DNA of 64,000 nucleotides from Lachnospiraceae bacterium GAM79 (GCA_020735665.1 CP085928.1:2092501-2156500), one strand, 5' to 3'; shown: positions 48,123 through 57,211, counted from the stretch's first letter. Numbers and translations are program-made. Notes: generated by a model not told the origin, from the letters alone.

Positions 48123-48274
48123 ATAACACCACCCCTTATCTTACTTTGTAGTAGTTTTTTCAGACCCTCTCCAAGGTCCAAACGATCACCAAATGTCACA
48201 AGACATTACTATCTTGTTCCAATCCTGATACGACATATCTCTGCAAACATCTTGATTCAACATATCTCTGGCAA

Positions 48275-49735
48275 TTATCTCTGTCCCTGATATGAAGCCT
48301 CTATAGCAATGCTGAAATTTGTCCCATGCTTCCGGATATCAAGGTCTGCCGTGTATGCACAGATACAGTCTCTCATCAAAAACTCCGGCTGTTTTTCCCT
48401 TACAACCATCTGCATAACATCACACATGCGCTCATATATGACATCTCCTTTTTCTGCCAGAAACAGGAATAAAAATGTCCGGTAATCAACACCATCCGCA
48501 CCTGAATAATCCATCCGATCAAGTTCAGTAAGCTTACCGATACTGTCAAAATCTACAGTCCACTCCGCGCCTGTCTTTACAAGCGGAATCTTATGGCCTG
48601 CAAGTAACGAGCGAATCTCCACCAATGTCTCCGCATAAGACAGACATGCCACTAACAGATATTTGGCGGCTCCATATGTAATTCCCGGTGCAAGTGATAA
48701 TGTAAGTGCTATACTATCGATCTCTGCCATCTTCTCCGGGTCAGTCAATAATACCGCCATATTAACAGGCATCCTGTGAAGCACTATCCGGTTTACAACG
48801 GCCTGCAGGTTATCATAATCATTGTCCCGGCCTGCGATCAGGTACTCGACTTCGCATTGCAACGGATGTCCCTTTCCATCGGTTCTTGTAAAATAATCAA
48901 AGCACGTCAGCCCATATAGTAGTTCTTTCCCTGCATCTGTCATCTCCGACAGACCATTTCCGGCTTCTCCACTCTCGGATGAGCCGCTTCGGGTCATCTT
49001 CTGCATATCTGCTTCCAGACGATCAATATCCTCAAATGAAGTATCCACGCTGCAATCATCCTCACCATCTGCACGATCCTGTCTGCTGTCCGAATCCTTT
49101 TGTCCGGTATGGGACGGAAGCTCGCTCATTTCTATCTTCACACCTGATACACCAGAATTCTCCGGAAGTACCAGATCAAGCAATCCATGCTTCATCTCTC
49201 TTTGTAATACTTTTCTTGGATCTTCACCTTGCCAGTCACCGGATTTCTCACTTTCTTCCAGCTTCCCTGTTGCAATCTCCTGTGCCATAGTCTCAGCCGA
49301 ACGATCATCCAACTGCATCCATTCTCCAATATCCTTTACTGCCTTTACCTGTAAATACAAAGTCATATAATCGCGGATCTGCTCTCTTAGCAGCGCACAA
49401 TGTGAATCCATCACAGATTTCATTCCGGTAAGACTGACATCTTGTATCTGAAATCCATATGACGAAAGTGTATAATCCAGATAACGAAGCATTCTGTCTT
49501 CCAATGCTCCCTCTCCTCTGCCTGCATACGTTTTATCCAGCAAAAGCACATGATATTCCTCAAATATCTGCTCCTGATAATCGGCTTTGATATGCTCGGA
49601 GGCTCCTTTCGCAGCCTCCGATACCCTTGCTCTGTCCATATGAAATTCAACCACTCCGATAGCCGCAAGGAACAAAACCAGAAGACTTATCAGTATCAGA
49701 CTGAGAAATACTGTGATCTGTCCCTGATTTCTCAT
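48275..49735 (-). CDS. DUF5702 Tad-locus protein
   Basis: A 486-residue protein starting at the ATG at 49735 (AAGGAGGTCAGA). The N-terminal segment GQITVFLSLILISLLVLFLAAIGVVEF is a TadG-like membrane helix. The rest is extracellular with an Asp/Ser-rich linker (about 215-265). DUF5702 proteins recur in Clostridia Tad loci beside Flp1 and TadE but have no known biochemical role. It lies 13 bases after the Flp1 pilin gene. Confidence 0.82.
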   Translation of the reverse strand: MRNQGQITVFLSLILISLLVLFLAAIGVVEFHMDRARVSEAAKGASEHIKADYQEQIFEEYHVLLLDKTYAGRGEGALEDRMLRYLDYTLSSYGFQIQDVSLTGMKSVMDSHCALLREQIRDYMTLYLQVKAVKDIGEWMQLDDRSAETMAQEIATGKLEESEKSGDWQGEDPRKVLQREMKHGLLDLVLPENSGVSGVKIEMSELPSHTGQKDSDSRQDRADGEDDCSVDTSFEDIDRLEADMQKMTRSGSSESGEAGNGLSEMTDAGKELLYGLTCFDYFTRTDGKGHPLQCEVEYLIAGRDNDYDNLQAVVNRIVLHRMPVNMAVLLTDPEKMAEIDSIALTLSLAPGITYGAAKYLLVACLSYAETLVEIRSLLAGHKIPLVKTGAEWTVDFDSIGKLTELDRMDYSGADGVDYRTFLFLFLAEKGDVIYERMCDVMQMVVREKQPEFLMRDCICAYTADLDIRKHGTNFSIAIEASYQGQR

Positions 49736-49748
49736 TCTGACCTCCTTA

Positions 49749-49898
49749 TCAATAGATCTTCTTTGCACTCTTACCGATTGATTTCCATATGTTATTTACA
49801 AGCGTCGTAATCTTGTTCTGAAAGATCAGAACCATTGCGATCAACACCACAATAAAATCCAGTACCTGCCCCGGAATGCTTGAAAATAATTGTCTCAT
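49749..49898 (-). CDS. Flp1-family type IVb pilin
   Basis: A 49-residue peptide starting at 49898 with CGGAGTGA 9 bases upstream. The sequence has a short polar N-terminus, the hydrophobic stretch VLDFIVVLIAMVLIFQNKI, and a basic C-terminus. This matches Flp1-like pilins, the major Tad pilus subunit in Firmicutes. It is the first gene of the DUF5702-TadE-FHA-adhesin series. Immediately upstream lies the mobile island rather than the usual Tad motor genes. Confidence 0.8.
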   Translation of the reverse strand: MRQLFSSIPGQVLDFIVVLIAMVLIFQNKITTLVNNIWKSIGKSAKKIY

Positions 49899-49944
49899 CT
49901 TTCACATCACTCCGATGTGTAAATTATTTTTCTTTTTAATTTAG

Positions 49945-49988
49945 TAAAAAAGCAGGCTCTTGGATATCCTCTTGTCCAAAAGTCTGCT
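49945..49988 (-). terminator. Terminator after the recombinase module
   Basis: On the minus strand AGCAGACTTTTGGA pairs with TCCAAGAGCCTGCT (mismatched at two positions) and is followed by TTTTTT. It ends the DUF6262 operon and also lies between that operon and flp1. Confidence 0.82.
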
Positions 49989-50006
49989 CTCTTACTTTAT
50001 GTAAAA

Positions 50007-50375
50007 TTACCTATTTTCTTTCAACCTCTGATTTTCCTCTTCTAGTAATTCTATCTGCAGCTCTAGCTCTTTAATTCGTCTCTTGTATAAAATCATTTGT
50101 CTTTTCAGCTGCTTATTAACTTCCTCAGTCGCTCTATCAAAAATTGCCTTTTTAGGGTTATAACATTCTCCCTGCTTCAATTGTGCATCTTCTACCATTT
50201 GTTTGGCCTGCAAATTTCTATAAAAATAGCTCCTATCCACCCCTGCATATTTTGCCAATGCAGTAATTGATATCCGCTCCTTTCTTCGAAGCATCGCATC
50301 AATCTCTCTCTGAATAATTTCTAAATTCTCTTTTTCTTGCTGTTTCTTGAGCCCTACAATTTTATCATACTTCAT
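50007..50375 (-). CDS. DUF6262 (TnpC-like) protein 3
   Basis: A 122-residue helix-turn-helix protein (ISITALAKYAGVDRSYFYRN, about residues 35-55) with a C-terminal coiled coil (RIKELELQIELLEEENQRLKE). TnpC of Tn554 has the same layout and modulates transposition orientation and frequency. The start overlaps the stop of copy 2 by 4 bases. It is the last gene of the module before the terminator. Confidence 0.8.
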   Translation of the reverse strand: MKYDKIVGLKKQQEKENLEIIQREIDAMLRRKERISITALAKYAGVDRSYFYRNLQAKQMVEDAQLKQGECYNPKKAIFDRATEEVNKQLKRQMILYKRRIKELELQIELLEEENQRLKENR

Positions 50376-50746
50376 TTAACATCACTCACACCTTCCTGTT
50401 GTCTTCGCAAAAAATCTAACTCTGATTCTAACTTTTGATTTTCTGCTTTCAATTTTATAATCTCGATTCTCATAGCTAACAATTTTTCCTTATACTCATC
50501 AAGGAGTTCCACTTCGTCTATGTTCATTTTATAGCTTTGATTTTGAATATCAACAGCTTTATGTACTTCTTCTTTGATTTTTGGATTTCTGTAAAAAAAC
50601 GAGTTAGATAAGCCTGTTCTTTTGCATAATCCGGAAACTGTAATCCTTTCGCCCTCATTACGCATTCTTTGAATTTCATCCATTGCTAGTTTTACTTTTT
50701 GCCTGCTTTTTTCCTGGCTCATTTCGATGATTTTATTTGCCTTCAT
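50372..50746 (-). CDS. DUF6262 (TnpC-like) protein 2
   Basis: A 124-residue paralogue of its neighbours, with HTH segment ITVSGLCKRTGLSNSFFYRN and a leucine-rich coiled coil. It lies 15 bases after copy 1 and overlaps copy 3. Tn554-type elements normally carry one tnpC; here there are three divergent copies, clearly an old duplication rather than a recent one. Confidence 0.8.
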   Translation of the reverse strand: MKANKIIEMSQEKSRQKVKLAMDEIQRMRNEGERITVSGLCKRTGLSNSFFYRNPKIKEEVHKAVDIQNQSYKMNIDEVELLDEYKEKLLAMRIEIIKLKAENQKLESELDFLRRQQEGVSDVK

Positions 50747-50761
50747 CCTTAATCACAACCT

Positions 50762-51190
50762 TTATAGTTTTTTTAACAATGCAATTTCCTTTCGATCCAA
50801 CCGTTTCTTCAATGTGTCCACCTCTTTTTGAAGTATACTGCACTTTTGGAGAAGCTGCTCATTTTCAGCCTTTAACCTTTGATTCTCTGACTGGCAGCTG
50901 TTAAAATCCTTCTTCAATTCCTGAAAATTATAATCTGCAGCATTTCTTTCTTCAGATGGCTGCTGTACATCTATCCGCCGTGGCTGTTTAATAGCTTCCT
51001 CCAGTTTCTGACGGACTTGCACATTCTTATAAAAAAATCCTCTTGATAAACCTGTCCAACGAACCAATTCTGTTACAGAAATCGGCAGCCCTCTGGCACC
51101 CATATCATCGATTGCCCGAATCGCCTTTTTTATTTTCTGCTCACTCTCAGCTTTGTTAACGGCTATCATCTTATCATATTTCATATCCAT
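50762..51190 (-). CDS. DUF6262 (TnpC-like) protein 1
   Basis: A 142-residue HTH plus coiled-coil protein (ISVTELVRWTGLSRGFFYKN, then a long heptad region about 85-135). The frame opens at 51190, and an ATG at 51184 (MKYDKMIAV) is an equally good start. It overlaps the end of the third recombinase gene by 11-17 bases, so translation is probably coupled. Confidence 0.8.
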   Translation of the reverse strand: MDMKYDKMIAVNKAESEQKIKKAIRAIDDMGARGLPISVTELVRWTGLSRGFFYKNVQVRQKLEEAIKQPRRIDVQQPSEERNAADYNFQELKKDFNSCQSENQRLKAENEQLLQKCSILQKEVDTLKKRLDRKEIALLKKL

Positions 51191-52706
51191 CCCACTCCTT
51201 TACCACATCCATTAAAATCATATCGATTTTCTCTCTGACTGCCCTCGTTTCATCCGCCATTATCTTGTTCCCAATCTTTCGGTAATGATGTACACTTTGT
51301 AATGTTTTATGCCCCAAAAGCCTTGCGATCATCCAGTCGTCGATATGCATCTCTGTCAGCTTTTTCCCATAACAATGTCGGAATGTATGTGTTCCAAAAT
51401 TCAGCAACTCTCCATTCTCATCCCGAATATCATTTTTCCTAATCATCTGCATGACTCGATGTTGAAGCATGCTATACTGAAATGGTCTCAATGGATCCTC
51501 TTTTTTTACAAAAATATATTTTGTCTTTCCATAATGTTCCTCGGTATAATCAATTGACTTTATAATAAGCTGTGCTATTTCATCACTAATTGCTTTTTCA
51601 AATGTAATTGATTTTACCTGCTCGATTCGTATAAAATATCGATTTTCTCTTATACTCAAACAGTCTGTTTTTAGTGTAAGCGTATCCGAAATTCGTGTTC
51701 CCAGCAGCTGATGAAGGATTAACGCCCTCGCTATTTGTTCATCCATCTGAAAAATGTTTTCATTCAGCTTCTTTATGGTCTCGTCCGAGTAAAACTTAAA
51801 TAGATATCTTGGCGTGCTAGGAAAATCTGTACTTATAAATAGGTTTTTAATATCCTGCCTATCATAATGATTTCCCACATCTTCAATTACCCTTCGTAGA
51901 CCATATAAATCAGAGCGATAATTTTTCCTCTCCTTTGCCTCTGTCTGAAGATAGATCAAATAGCTTTCCATAATATCCCGTGTCAAATCTAGTAATGATA
52001 TAATCTTAGGATACCTTAATGCCAGATATCTACAAAATCTTTTAGTCGCTACCATCTCAGCCATAATACTTCCTATTGCCATATATTTCAAATGCATAAA
52101 AATTACTGTTTTAACTTCTTTTCGGATTGTTATTTGACTAATTCCTTTAAAATTTATAGTCTTTACATTCTTTATCGGGTTGCTGCGGAGAGGAAATTCA
52201 AACTTGTCCAATTCCCACACATCTCTCTCCTGTTCTAAGCACCCCCCATCTTTCTGAGAATACCTCAGAATCTTCTTCATATGCTTTATTATGCCAGGTG
52301 TTTCTGTTGCTACAATTTCATAAACGCTTCGATACTTCTTACTTGTAAGGGCATATCCCTTTTCCATCATCCAACTCTTTAGCTGCAAAATAATCTTATT
52401 CTCGTCTTCATATCTCAGGATTTTAATATTCTTTTCTATAAGAAAATTCCGGATATTATTAAAATATAATATTTCAGATGCCAAACTACTTGGAGCAAGT
52501 TTCTTTCCCCTTTCCCAGACAAAATCTTCTAGGAGCTTTCTTACTTCTTCTGACGGAAGTCCCTCCAAGTCGAAGTAACGGTCTTTCCGAACCCTCATTC
52601 TCTTTTTTTGTTCTTCAGTCGCATTCTTATAGCAGTCTAATTCATAGATATGTATCTTATTTTCCAGTTTTTTCACCCCGTTTCTTTGGAATAATTCCAG
52701 TTGCAA
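51174..52706 (-). CDS. Tyrosine recombinase, third member of a trio
   Basis: About 510 residues; the start is uncertain (TTG at 52706 or GTG at 52679), overlapping the end of the tnpB-like gene. The C-terminal catalytic domain retains Arg in LLGTRISDTLTL, HTFRH, the second His in LLGHKTLQ and the nucleophile Tyr in SVHHYRKIG, so it looks active. Standard Tn554 has only TnpA and TnpB, so this is an additional recombinase. Confidence 0.85.
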   Translation of the reverse strand: MQLELFQRNGVKKLENKIHIYELDCYKNATEEQKKRMRVRKDRYFDLEGLPSEEVRKLLEDFVWERGKKLAPSSLASEILYFNNIRNFLIEKNIKILRYEDENKIILQLKSWMMEKGYALTSKKYRSVYEIVATETPGIIKHMKKILRYSQKDGGCLEQERDVWELDKFEFPLRSNPIKNVKTINFKGISQITIRKEVKTVIFMHLKYMAIGSIMAEMVATKRFCRYLALRYPKIISLLDLTRDIMESYLIYLQTEAKERKNYRSDLYGLRRVIEDVGNHYDRQDIKNLFISTDFPSTPRYLFKFYSDETIKKLNENIFQMDEQIARALILHQLLGTRISDTLTLKTDCLSIRENRYFIRIEQVKSITFEKAISDEIAQLIIKSIDYTEEHYGKTKYIFVKKEDPLRPFQYSMLQHRVMQMIRKNDIRDENGELLNFGTHTFRHCYGKKLTEMHIDDWMIARLLGHKTLQSVHHYRKIGNKIMADETRAVREKIDMILMDVVKEWDGYEI

Positions 52707-54633
52707 GAAGATTTTCTGCCTGATTGAAATATTCCTTATTCGCCTGTTCGATCCGTTTAGGCATGTAGTCTATATACTGCTTTGTCATATTTTCATTGTT
52801 ATGCCCTAAATAATCCCGAATCGTCTGAATGGACACTCCTTCATCATAGAAACTACTTGCCAATGTATGCCTGTAATCATGCGTCTTGAATGTTTCGCCC
52901 GAAATATGTATTCCATACTTCTTACAATTTGCTTTGAAGCCCTTAACAAAGGTACCAGTCCTATATGCCCCGCCATCCTTTGATTTAAACAGGAAATCGG
53001 TAGGTTTAATATGATGCTTTTTTATATAAATTTTCATAATTTGATAAAGCACCAATGAAATTGGTATCATTTTCTCCGTTTTCATTTTAATTTGATAAAC
53101 CTTAATCCATGCATCTTCCCCATCCCAATAATACGCACCTCCTTTTAATGTACATACCTCACTGATCCGTAGTCCTGTTGCCCATAAATTTAGGAAAATA
53201 AGTCTTTGTACTTCCGGAAAAAACTTTAGCTTTTGTAATATTTCCATATACTCATCTTCCTGAACACTTCGATCATGGTGATATGGAAAAACTTTCTGGA
53301 TGTAATAATTCGGATCAAAAATTATTCTCTTGATATGTCCTTTAGCATTTAAGTACACAAAAAATCTGTGAATATCAAATATCTGTCTGTTTACTGTTTC
53401 TGCTTTAATTTCCTCTTCCTGCAGAAGTTTGAAATACTCTGCTATCTGTTCTTCCGTAATTTCACATATGGATTCCAATGTGTTAAAGTAAACTAGAAAT
53501 TTTTTAATATAACACAATTGATTTCGTATATTTCCAAGTGCTAAATCACCGATACCTACTTGATATTTCATATACTCTTGCAGCAATTCTCTGTTTCTCT
53601 CATTCGTCACTTCGTAAAAACTGAGTCGCTGCACAGGATTGCTTGGATTTACACGCTCTGGTGCAAAATTAAATCTTTCCATATACCAGACATTTGCATG
53701 CCAGTGAATTTCTTTTCCACTCATAAATAGTATTTTGCGGCTGTTATCCACAATCTGCATACTATTCTTCACATTTGCAACTTTCCTGGCTACAATTGTT
53801 TCCAATTTCTTTATTTGCTCCAGTTCAAGCCGCTCGATATCATCAATTCCTTCCTCTACGCAAAACTCATACATCCACCTTAAAGGAAGTAGATAGCGCA
53901 CTCTGCGATCCTTGCTGTCTTTTATATTTCTCAAGGCATAGCATAAAATCTGAAAAATTTGTTTTTTTAAAGTTTCTGGCACCTTTTGACTAAAATCCCA
54001 TACCAGTTCGCTTTTATCTTGGATATAATCAAAATCTGATGCTATGTCCTGATCCGGTATATAGGGAAGAAAAATCACTTGCCCTTCATACTTGAGCCGC
54101 TCTTTATTTCTTCCAGAAAGGGTTTCCATTTCTTTTCGGATATCAAACTGTTTGATCCGATCCAATGTCTTCAAATATTCAAGACCTTTAGAGGAAGTTT
54201 TTGTCCTGCGCAACTCACTTTCATACAGTTCTCTGATTCTATAATCAATTTCCTTTACATGATGAATTCCCTGCCGTATCAAGAAATTCCTGACATTTCC
54301 TTTCAAGCGTTCTTGCACTGTATTGCACTGCTCAATTTCATCCAACAACTCTTTATACTCTTCTTGGATGAGAGTCTTCTTCAAGTTTCGCAGGAACCCA
54401 GTTCGCTCAAATACCTGTTTCTTTGTAAAATTCCCTGTTTCACGCAAAAAGATTTTATAATTACGGAAATCCTGTTCTTCTATAAGGAAAACATCATATA
54501 TCCCTACACCTTTTAGGTAGGACTCTGCACACTCCCAGTATGTACTCGGTACATTTATATCTGTTATCAACTGGTTGTGAAGATAATCCGCTTTATCCTG
54601 TGATTCCGTATTCAATAATCTTAATGCAATCAC
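52657..54633 (-). CDS. Tn554 TnpB-like tyrosine recombinase
   Basis: A 658-residue integrase whose size matches Tn554 TnpB (about 630). The catalytic residues are Arg in ATGLRISEVCTL, HDYRH, the LGH motif (DYLGHNNENM) and Tyr in TKQYIDYMP. The long N-terminal half probably handles DNA and protein contacts. It is 17 bases downstream of the tnpA-like gene and overlaps the third recombinase by up to 50 bases. Confidence 0.9.
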   Translation of the reverse strand: MIALRLLNTESQDKADYLHNQLITDINVPSTYWECAESYLKGVGIYDVFLIEEQDFRNYKIFLRETGNFTKKQVFERTGFLRNLKKTLIQEEYKELLDEIEQCNTVQERLKGNVRNFLIRQGIHHVKEIDYRIRELYESELRRTKTSSKGLEYLKTLDRIKQFDIRKEMETLSGRNKERLKYEGQVIFLPYIPDQDIASDFDYIQDKSELVWDFSQKVPETLKKQIFQILCYALRNIKDSKDRRVRYLLPLRWMYEFCVEEGIDDIERLELEQIKKLETIVARKVANVKNSMQIVDNSRKILFMSGKEIHWHANVWYMERFNFAPERVNPSNPVQRLSFYEVTNERNRELLQEYMKYQVGIGDLALGNIRNQLCYIKKFLVYFNTLESICEITEEQIAEYFKLLQEEEIKAETVNRQIFDIHRFFVYLNAKGHIKRIIFDPNYYIQKVFPYHHDRSVQEDEYMEILQKLKFFPEVQRLIFLNLWATGLRISEVCTLKGGAYYWDGEDAWIKVYQIKMKTEKMIPISLVLYQIMKIYIKKHHIKPTDFLFKSKDGGAYRTGTFVKGFKANCKKYGIHISGETFKTHDYRHTLASSFYDEGVSIQTIRDYLGHNNENMTKQYIDYMPKRIEQANKEYFNQAENLLATGIIPKKRGEKTGK

Positions 54634-54650
54634 ATACTTCTCCTCCTTCC

Positions 54651-55769
54651 CTAAAGTAATTTGTCAATTTCATAAATGGACTGATGTTTTCTATAAAATT
54701 CATCACTGACATCCATCAACTCCTGATCCGATATATTTAAATATCTCATTGTTGTTTCTATATTTCGATGCCCAAGCGCTTGACTGATAAGTTCCAGCTT
54801 CCATCCAGCCTTCCGGCGAGCATTTGCAAAATAATGCCGCAGCATATGTGGTGTTACTTTAATCCCAGTCTTCTTCTGCAGCCGTTCCATCAATGCATAG
54901 ACGCCTGAGTCCTGCATCGGTTTTCCTGCATAATCTCCCGAAATGTTAATAATCAAGTATTCCTGCTGGAAAATAAGGTCTTTATATTCCTCTATATAAA
55001 ACTGCAGAATTTCAAAGGTGGCATCGCTGATTTTTGCCTTTCTGTATTCTGCATTCTTAGCCCTGGCTCCATTTTCATTATCTTCTCTAAAATTGACATA
55101 CAGTAAGTGTCTTTCATAATCAATGTCTGTCGCATACCGGACTCCCAAAAGTTCCCCGATGCGAAATCCCGTTTCTGCTAATAATAAAAGCAGGATTTGA
55201 TCGCGACAATTGGCACATGCCTTTAATAAAATCACGATCTTATCCTGCTCTATGGTCTTCCCTATATGTCCTTTTTCCTGTAGATATCCATGAAATGTAT
55301 TCCGATATAATGTTCTTTTTACTCCCACTGAATTATGTACAATAATTCTCATATCAGAGAGGACTTTCAATTGCTTTGTAGATTCATCCTGCTGTCCAGA
55401 AAATCTATAAAATCGGAACACCTCTTTTAAATACGCATTACAGGTCTCATTATATGGTTTCTTTTTGTAACTATCTCCACTATGCAATCCTGCCTGTAAC
55501 CATATCAAATAGTCTGTAAAGTGTTCCTGCTGCTTATTATATGGCATCTCCCATACATCATCTAACTGAATGCCAGTCTCATCTATATAATTCAGATAGT
55601 ATGAAATGGCTCCTGCACTTCTTCTGATAGTGTTAGGTGACAATTTTGATCTTTTTTTATGCATTAGATACTTGGAGGGCAGTAATACTATATCCTGGCT
55701 CTCCTGTTCACGAATGAAATAATATTTTTCGTGATTATCTATCTGGGAATCCACAATATACCTTGCCAT
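54651..55769 (-). CDS. Tn554 TnpA-like tyrosine recombinase
   Basis: A 372-residue integrase with an N-terminal SAM-like domain and a complete catalytic set: Arg in ETGFRIGELLGV, HMLRHYFAN, ALGHRNIETT and Tyr in MRYLNIS. Length matches Tn554 TnpA (361). AAAGGAGTAAAGTAAT precedes the ATG. It is the first gene of the six-gene recombinase/DUF6262 module, which carries no resistance passenger. Confidence 0.9.
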   Translation of the reverse strand: MARYIVDSQIDNHEKYYFIREQESQDIVLLPSKYLMHKKRSKLSPNTIRRSAGAISYYLNYIDETGIQLDDVWEMPYNKQQEHFTDYLIWLQAGLHSGDSYKKKPYNETCNAYLKEVFRFYRFSGQQDESTKQLKVLSDMRIIVHNSVGVKRTLYRNTFHGYLQEKGHIGKTIEQDKIVILLKACANCRDQILLLLLAETGFRIGELLGVRYATDIDYERHLLYVNFREDNENGARAKNAEYRKAKISDATFEILQFYIEEYKDLIFQQEYLIINISGDYAGKPMQDSGVYALMERLQKKTGIKVTPHMLRHYFANARRKAGWKLELISQALGHRNIETTMRYLNISDQELMDVSDEFYRKHQSIYEIDKLL

Positions 55770-55885
55770 ATTACTTTACTCCTTTCCTCTAACGCTATAC
55801 ACAGTATACCGTGTTACTCTTCTCATAGCTATCACACAATGTAACAATCTTTCCTTTTCAAACGAAGCATTATCAATAAACAACG

Positions 55886-55984
55886 TCAATCGATTTGATA
55901 ACTCCCTGCTATTCCAAATGCAATACCTGCAGTTAACAAAAATCCAATAATTCCAACTGCCGCAACAATCAATATCCCAATCAT
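55886..55984 (-). CDS. Tiny hydrophobic peptide (32 residues)
   Basis: A 32-residue open frame with GAGGAGGT nine bases before the ATG at 55984, encoding one hydrophobic helix (MIGILIVAAVGIIGFLLTAG). It follows the 131-residue gene by about 25 bases and is probably co-transcribed. It may be a small membrane peptide; function unknown. It is supported mainly by the strong RBS. Confidence 0.45.
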   Translation of the reverse strand: MIGILIVAAVGIIGFLLTAGIAFGIAGSYQID

Positions 55985-56009
55985 GATCGTTCTACCTCCT
56001 CAACAATCT

Positions 56010-56405
56010 CTATAACATCTGACATTCTGCCATCGTAACCTCTTCATCTTCCATAGCAAAATATTCATCTGCCACATTGCGTTCCACCGCCAAAATCTCT
56101 CCAGCCTCCTTCTCTCCCAGCTGGATCGGCGCCAAATACTCAATAATTCTCCCACATAATTTCTGGTCCGGACAAACATCCAGCATCCCCATACAGGTAT
56201 TCACAATCAGGCGATCCAACACATCGGTAATCACTATTTTTTTAGCATCATATCCTCTCGCACCGATAAAATTTGCCAAGTTCTCCGGGGTCAGTGCCAA
56301 CATATATTCTTTTCTGGCTCCCCCACCATATGGATACTCATAGGCATATCCCATCGTTTCTGTGTCCATGATCCGTTCTACCATATTCTTTTCTTCTGCT
56401 CTCAT
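56010..56405 (-). CDS. Hypothetical protein of the mobile island
   Basis: A 131-residue soluble protein starting at 56405 (AGGAGAG upstream). It has the segments EYMLALTPENLANFIGARGYDAKK and LDRLIVNTCMGMLDVC. I recognise no domain. It is downstream of a resolvase-like gene (21 bases), the mazF-like gene and a 91-residue gene, all in one direction, so it likely belongs to the same transcript. Confidence 0.65.
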   Translation of the reverse strand: MRAEEKNMVERIMDTETMGYAYEYPYGGGARKEYMLALTPENLANFIGARGYDAKKIVITDVLDRLIVNTCMGMLDVCPDQKLCGRIIEYLAPIQLGEKEAGEILAVERNVADEYFAMEDEEVTMAECQML

Positions 56406-56426
56406 AAAATCTTCTCTCCTATTTTT

Positions 56427-56798
56427 TCAACTGCCAAACTCAATTTTCCCTTCCAATGGCGAATATGCATCGACATCATAGCTTTCCTGAAGGATCTGAA
56501 ATCTTGCGAGCTGCATGGATGATCTGGACAGCCTGCCACGGTTTACAATCAAAAGAACATCTACCTGTTCTCTCTGAACCGCTTCTATAAAATGACGAAA
56601 TCCATTTCGATTCCAAAGCGGAGTTGTCCCCACATCACTGGAACTTCCAACCAGTTCAAATCCCATCTGCTCTCCATAATCAATCAGCTGTTTAAACTGA
56701 CTTTTTAATGCACCATTTCTATCTTCCGGTGCATCAATCGCACAATAGATCCACGCACGTTTTCCCTGACCCATTCCTGCCTCCTGCTCCTTTTCCAA
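56427..56798 (-). CDS. Catalytically degenerate serine-resolvase-like protein
   Basis: A 123-residue stand-alone resolvase N-terminal fold. The core (SQFKQLIDYGEQMGFELVG, then VDVLLIVNRGRLSRS) follows serine recombinases. However, the catalytic motif normally reading YxRVS is YCAID, so both the catalytic serine and the first arginine are missing. The DNA-binding C-terminal domain is also absent. It cannot be a working recombinase; it may act as a regulator. It lies 7 bases after the mazF-like gene. Confidence 0.65.
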   Translation of the reverse strand: MEKEQEAGMGQGKRAWIYCAIDAPEDRNGALKSQFKQLIDYGEQMGFELVGSSSDVGTTPLWNRNGFRHFIEAVQREQVDVLLIVNRGRLSRSSMQLARFQILQESYDVDAYSPLEGKIEFGS

Positions 56799-56805
56799 AC
56801 ACCCT

Positions 56806-57162
56806 TTATGTTCTTCTCTGTACTGTTACACCAAAACTCACGAGAATTGCCTCATCTACTTTACGCATCATGGCTCCACTCAGACTTCCTACATACCCTC
56901 TTAATCTTATCCGGTCAATCGTCCTTACCTGCTCCAATAAAATAACAGAATCATTATGGAGTCCTCTTACATGATTTCCCAATTCGATATGTGTAGGTAT
57001 CCAGTGCTTATTAGGCCGACTTGTAATTGCTGCCACAATGACGGTTGGACTGTAACAATTACCAACATCATTCTGAATAATCAAAACCGGCCGGATTCCC
57101 CCCTGTTCAGAGCCTATTACCGGCATCAGGTCTGCATAATATATATCTCCTTTTTTTATCGT
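56806..57162 (-). CDS. MazF/PemK-like toxin with ACG in place of the start codon
   Basis: Reading from 57162 gives 118 residues beginning (M)IKKGDIYYADLMPVIGSEQ, a textbook MazF N-terminus, and continuing with RPVLIIQND, ITSRPNKHWIPTHIEL and VRTIDRIRLRGYVG. MazF toxins are sequence-specific mRNA endonucleases. The codon at the expected start is ACG, with GGAGGGG 7-9 bases upstream. No ATG, GTG or TTG occurs in this frame before a TAG. The first ATG (57126) would remove the conserved GDIYYADL strand. No MazE-like antitoxin is adjacent. Confidence 0.75.
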   Translation of the reverse strand, partial: TIKKGDIYYADLMPVIGSEQGGIRPVLIIQNDVGNCYSPTVIVAAITSRPNKHWIPTHIELGNHVRGLHNDSVILLEQVRTIDRIRLRGYVGSLSGAMMRKVDEAILVSFGVTVQRRT

Positions 57163-57211
57163 AACACTTCCCCTCCTTCCATCTACTTTGGACTACGAAT
57201 GTTCCTACTCT

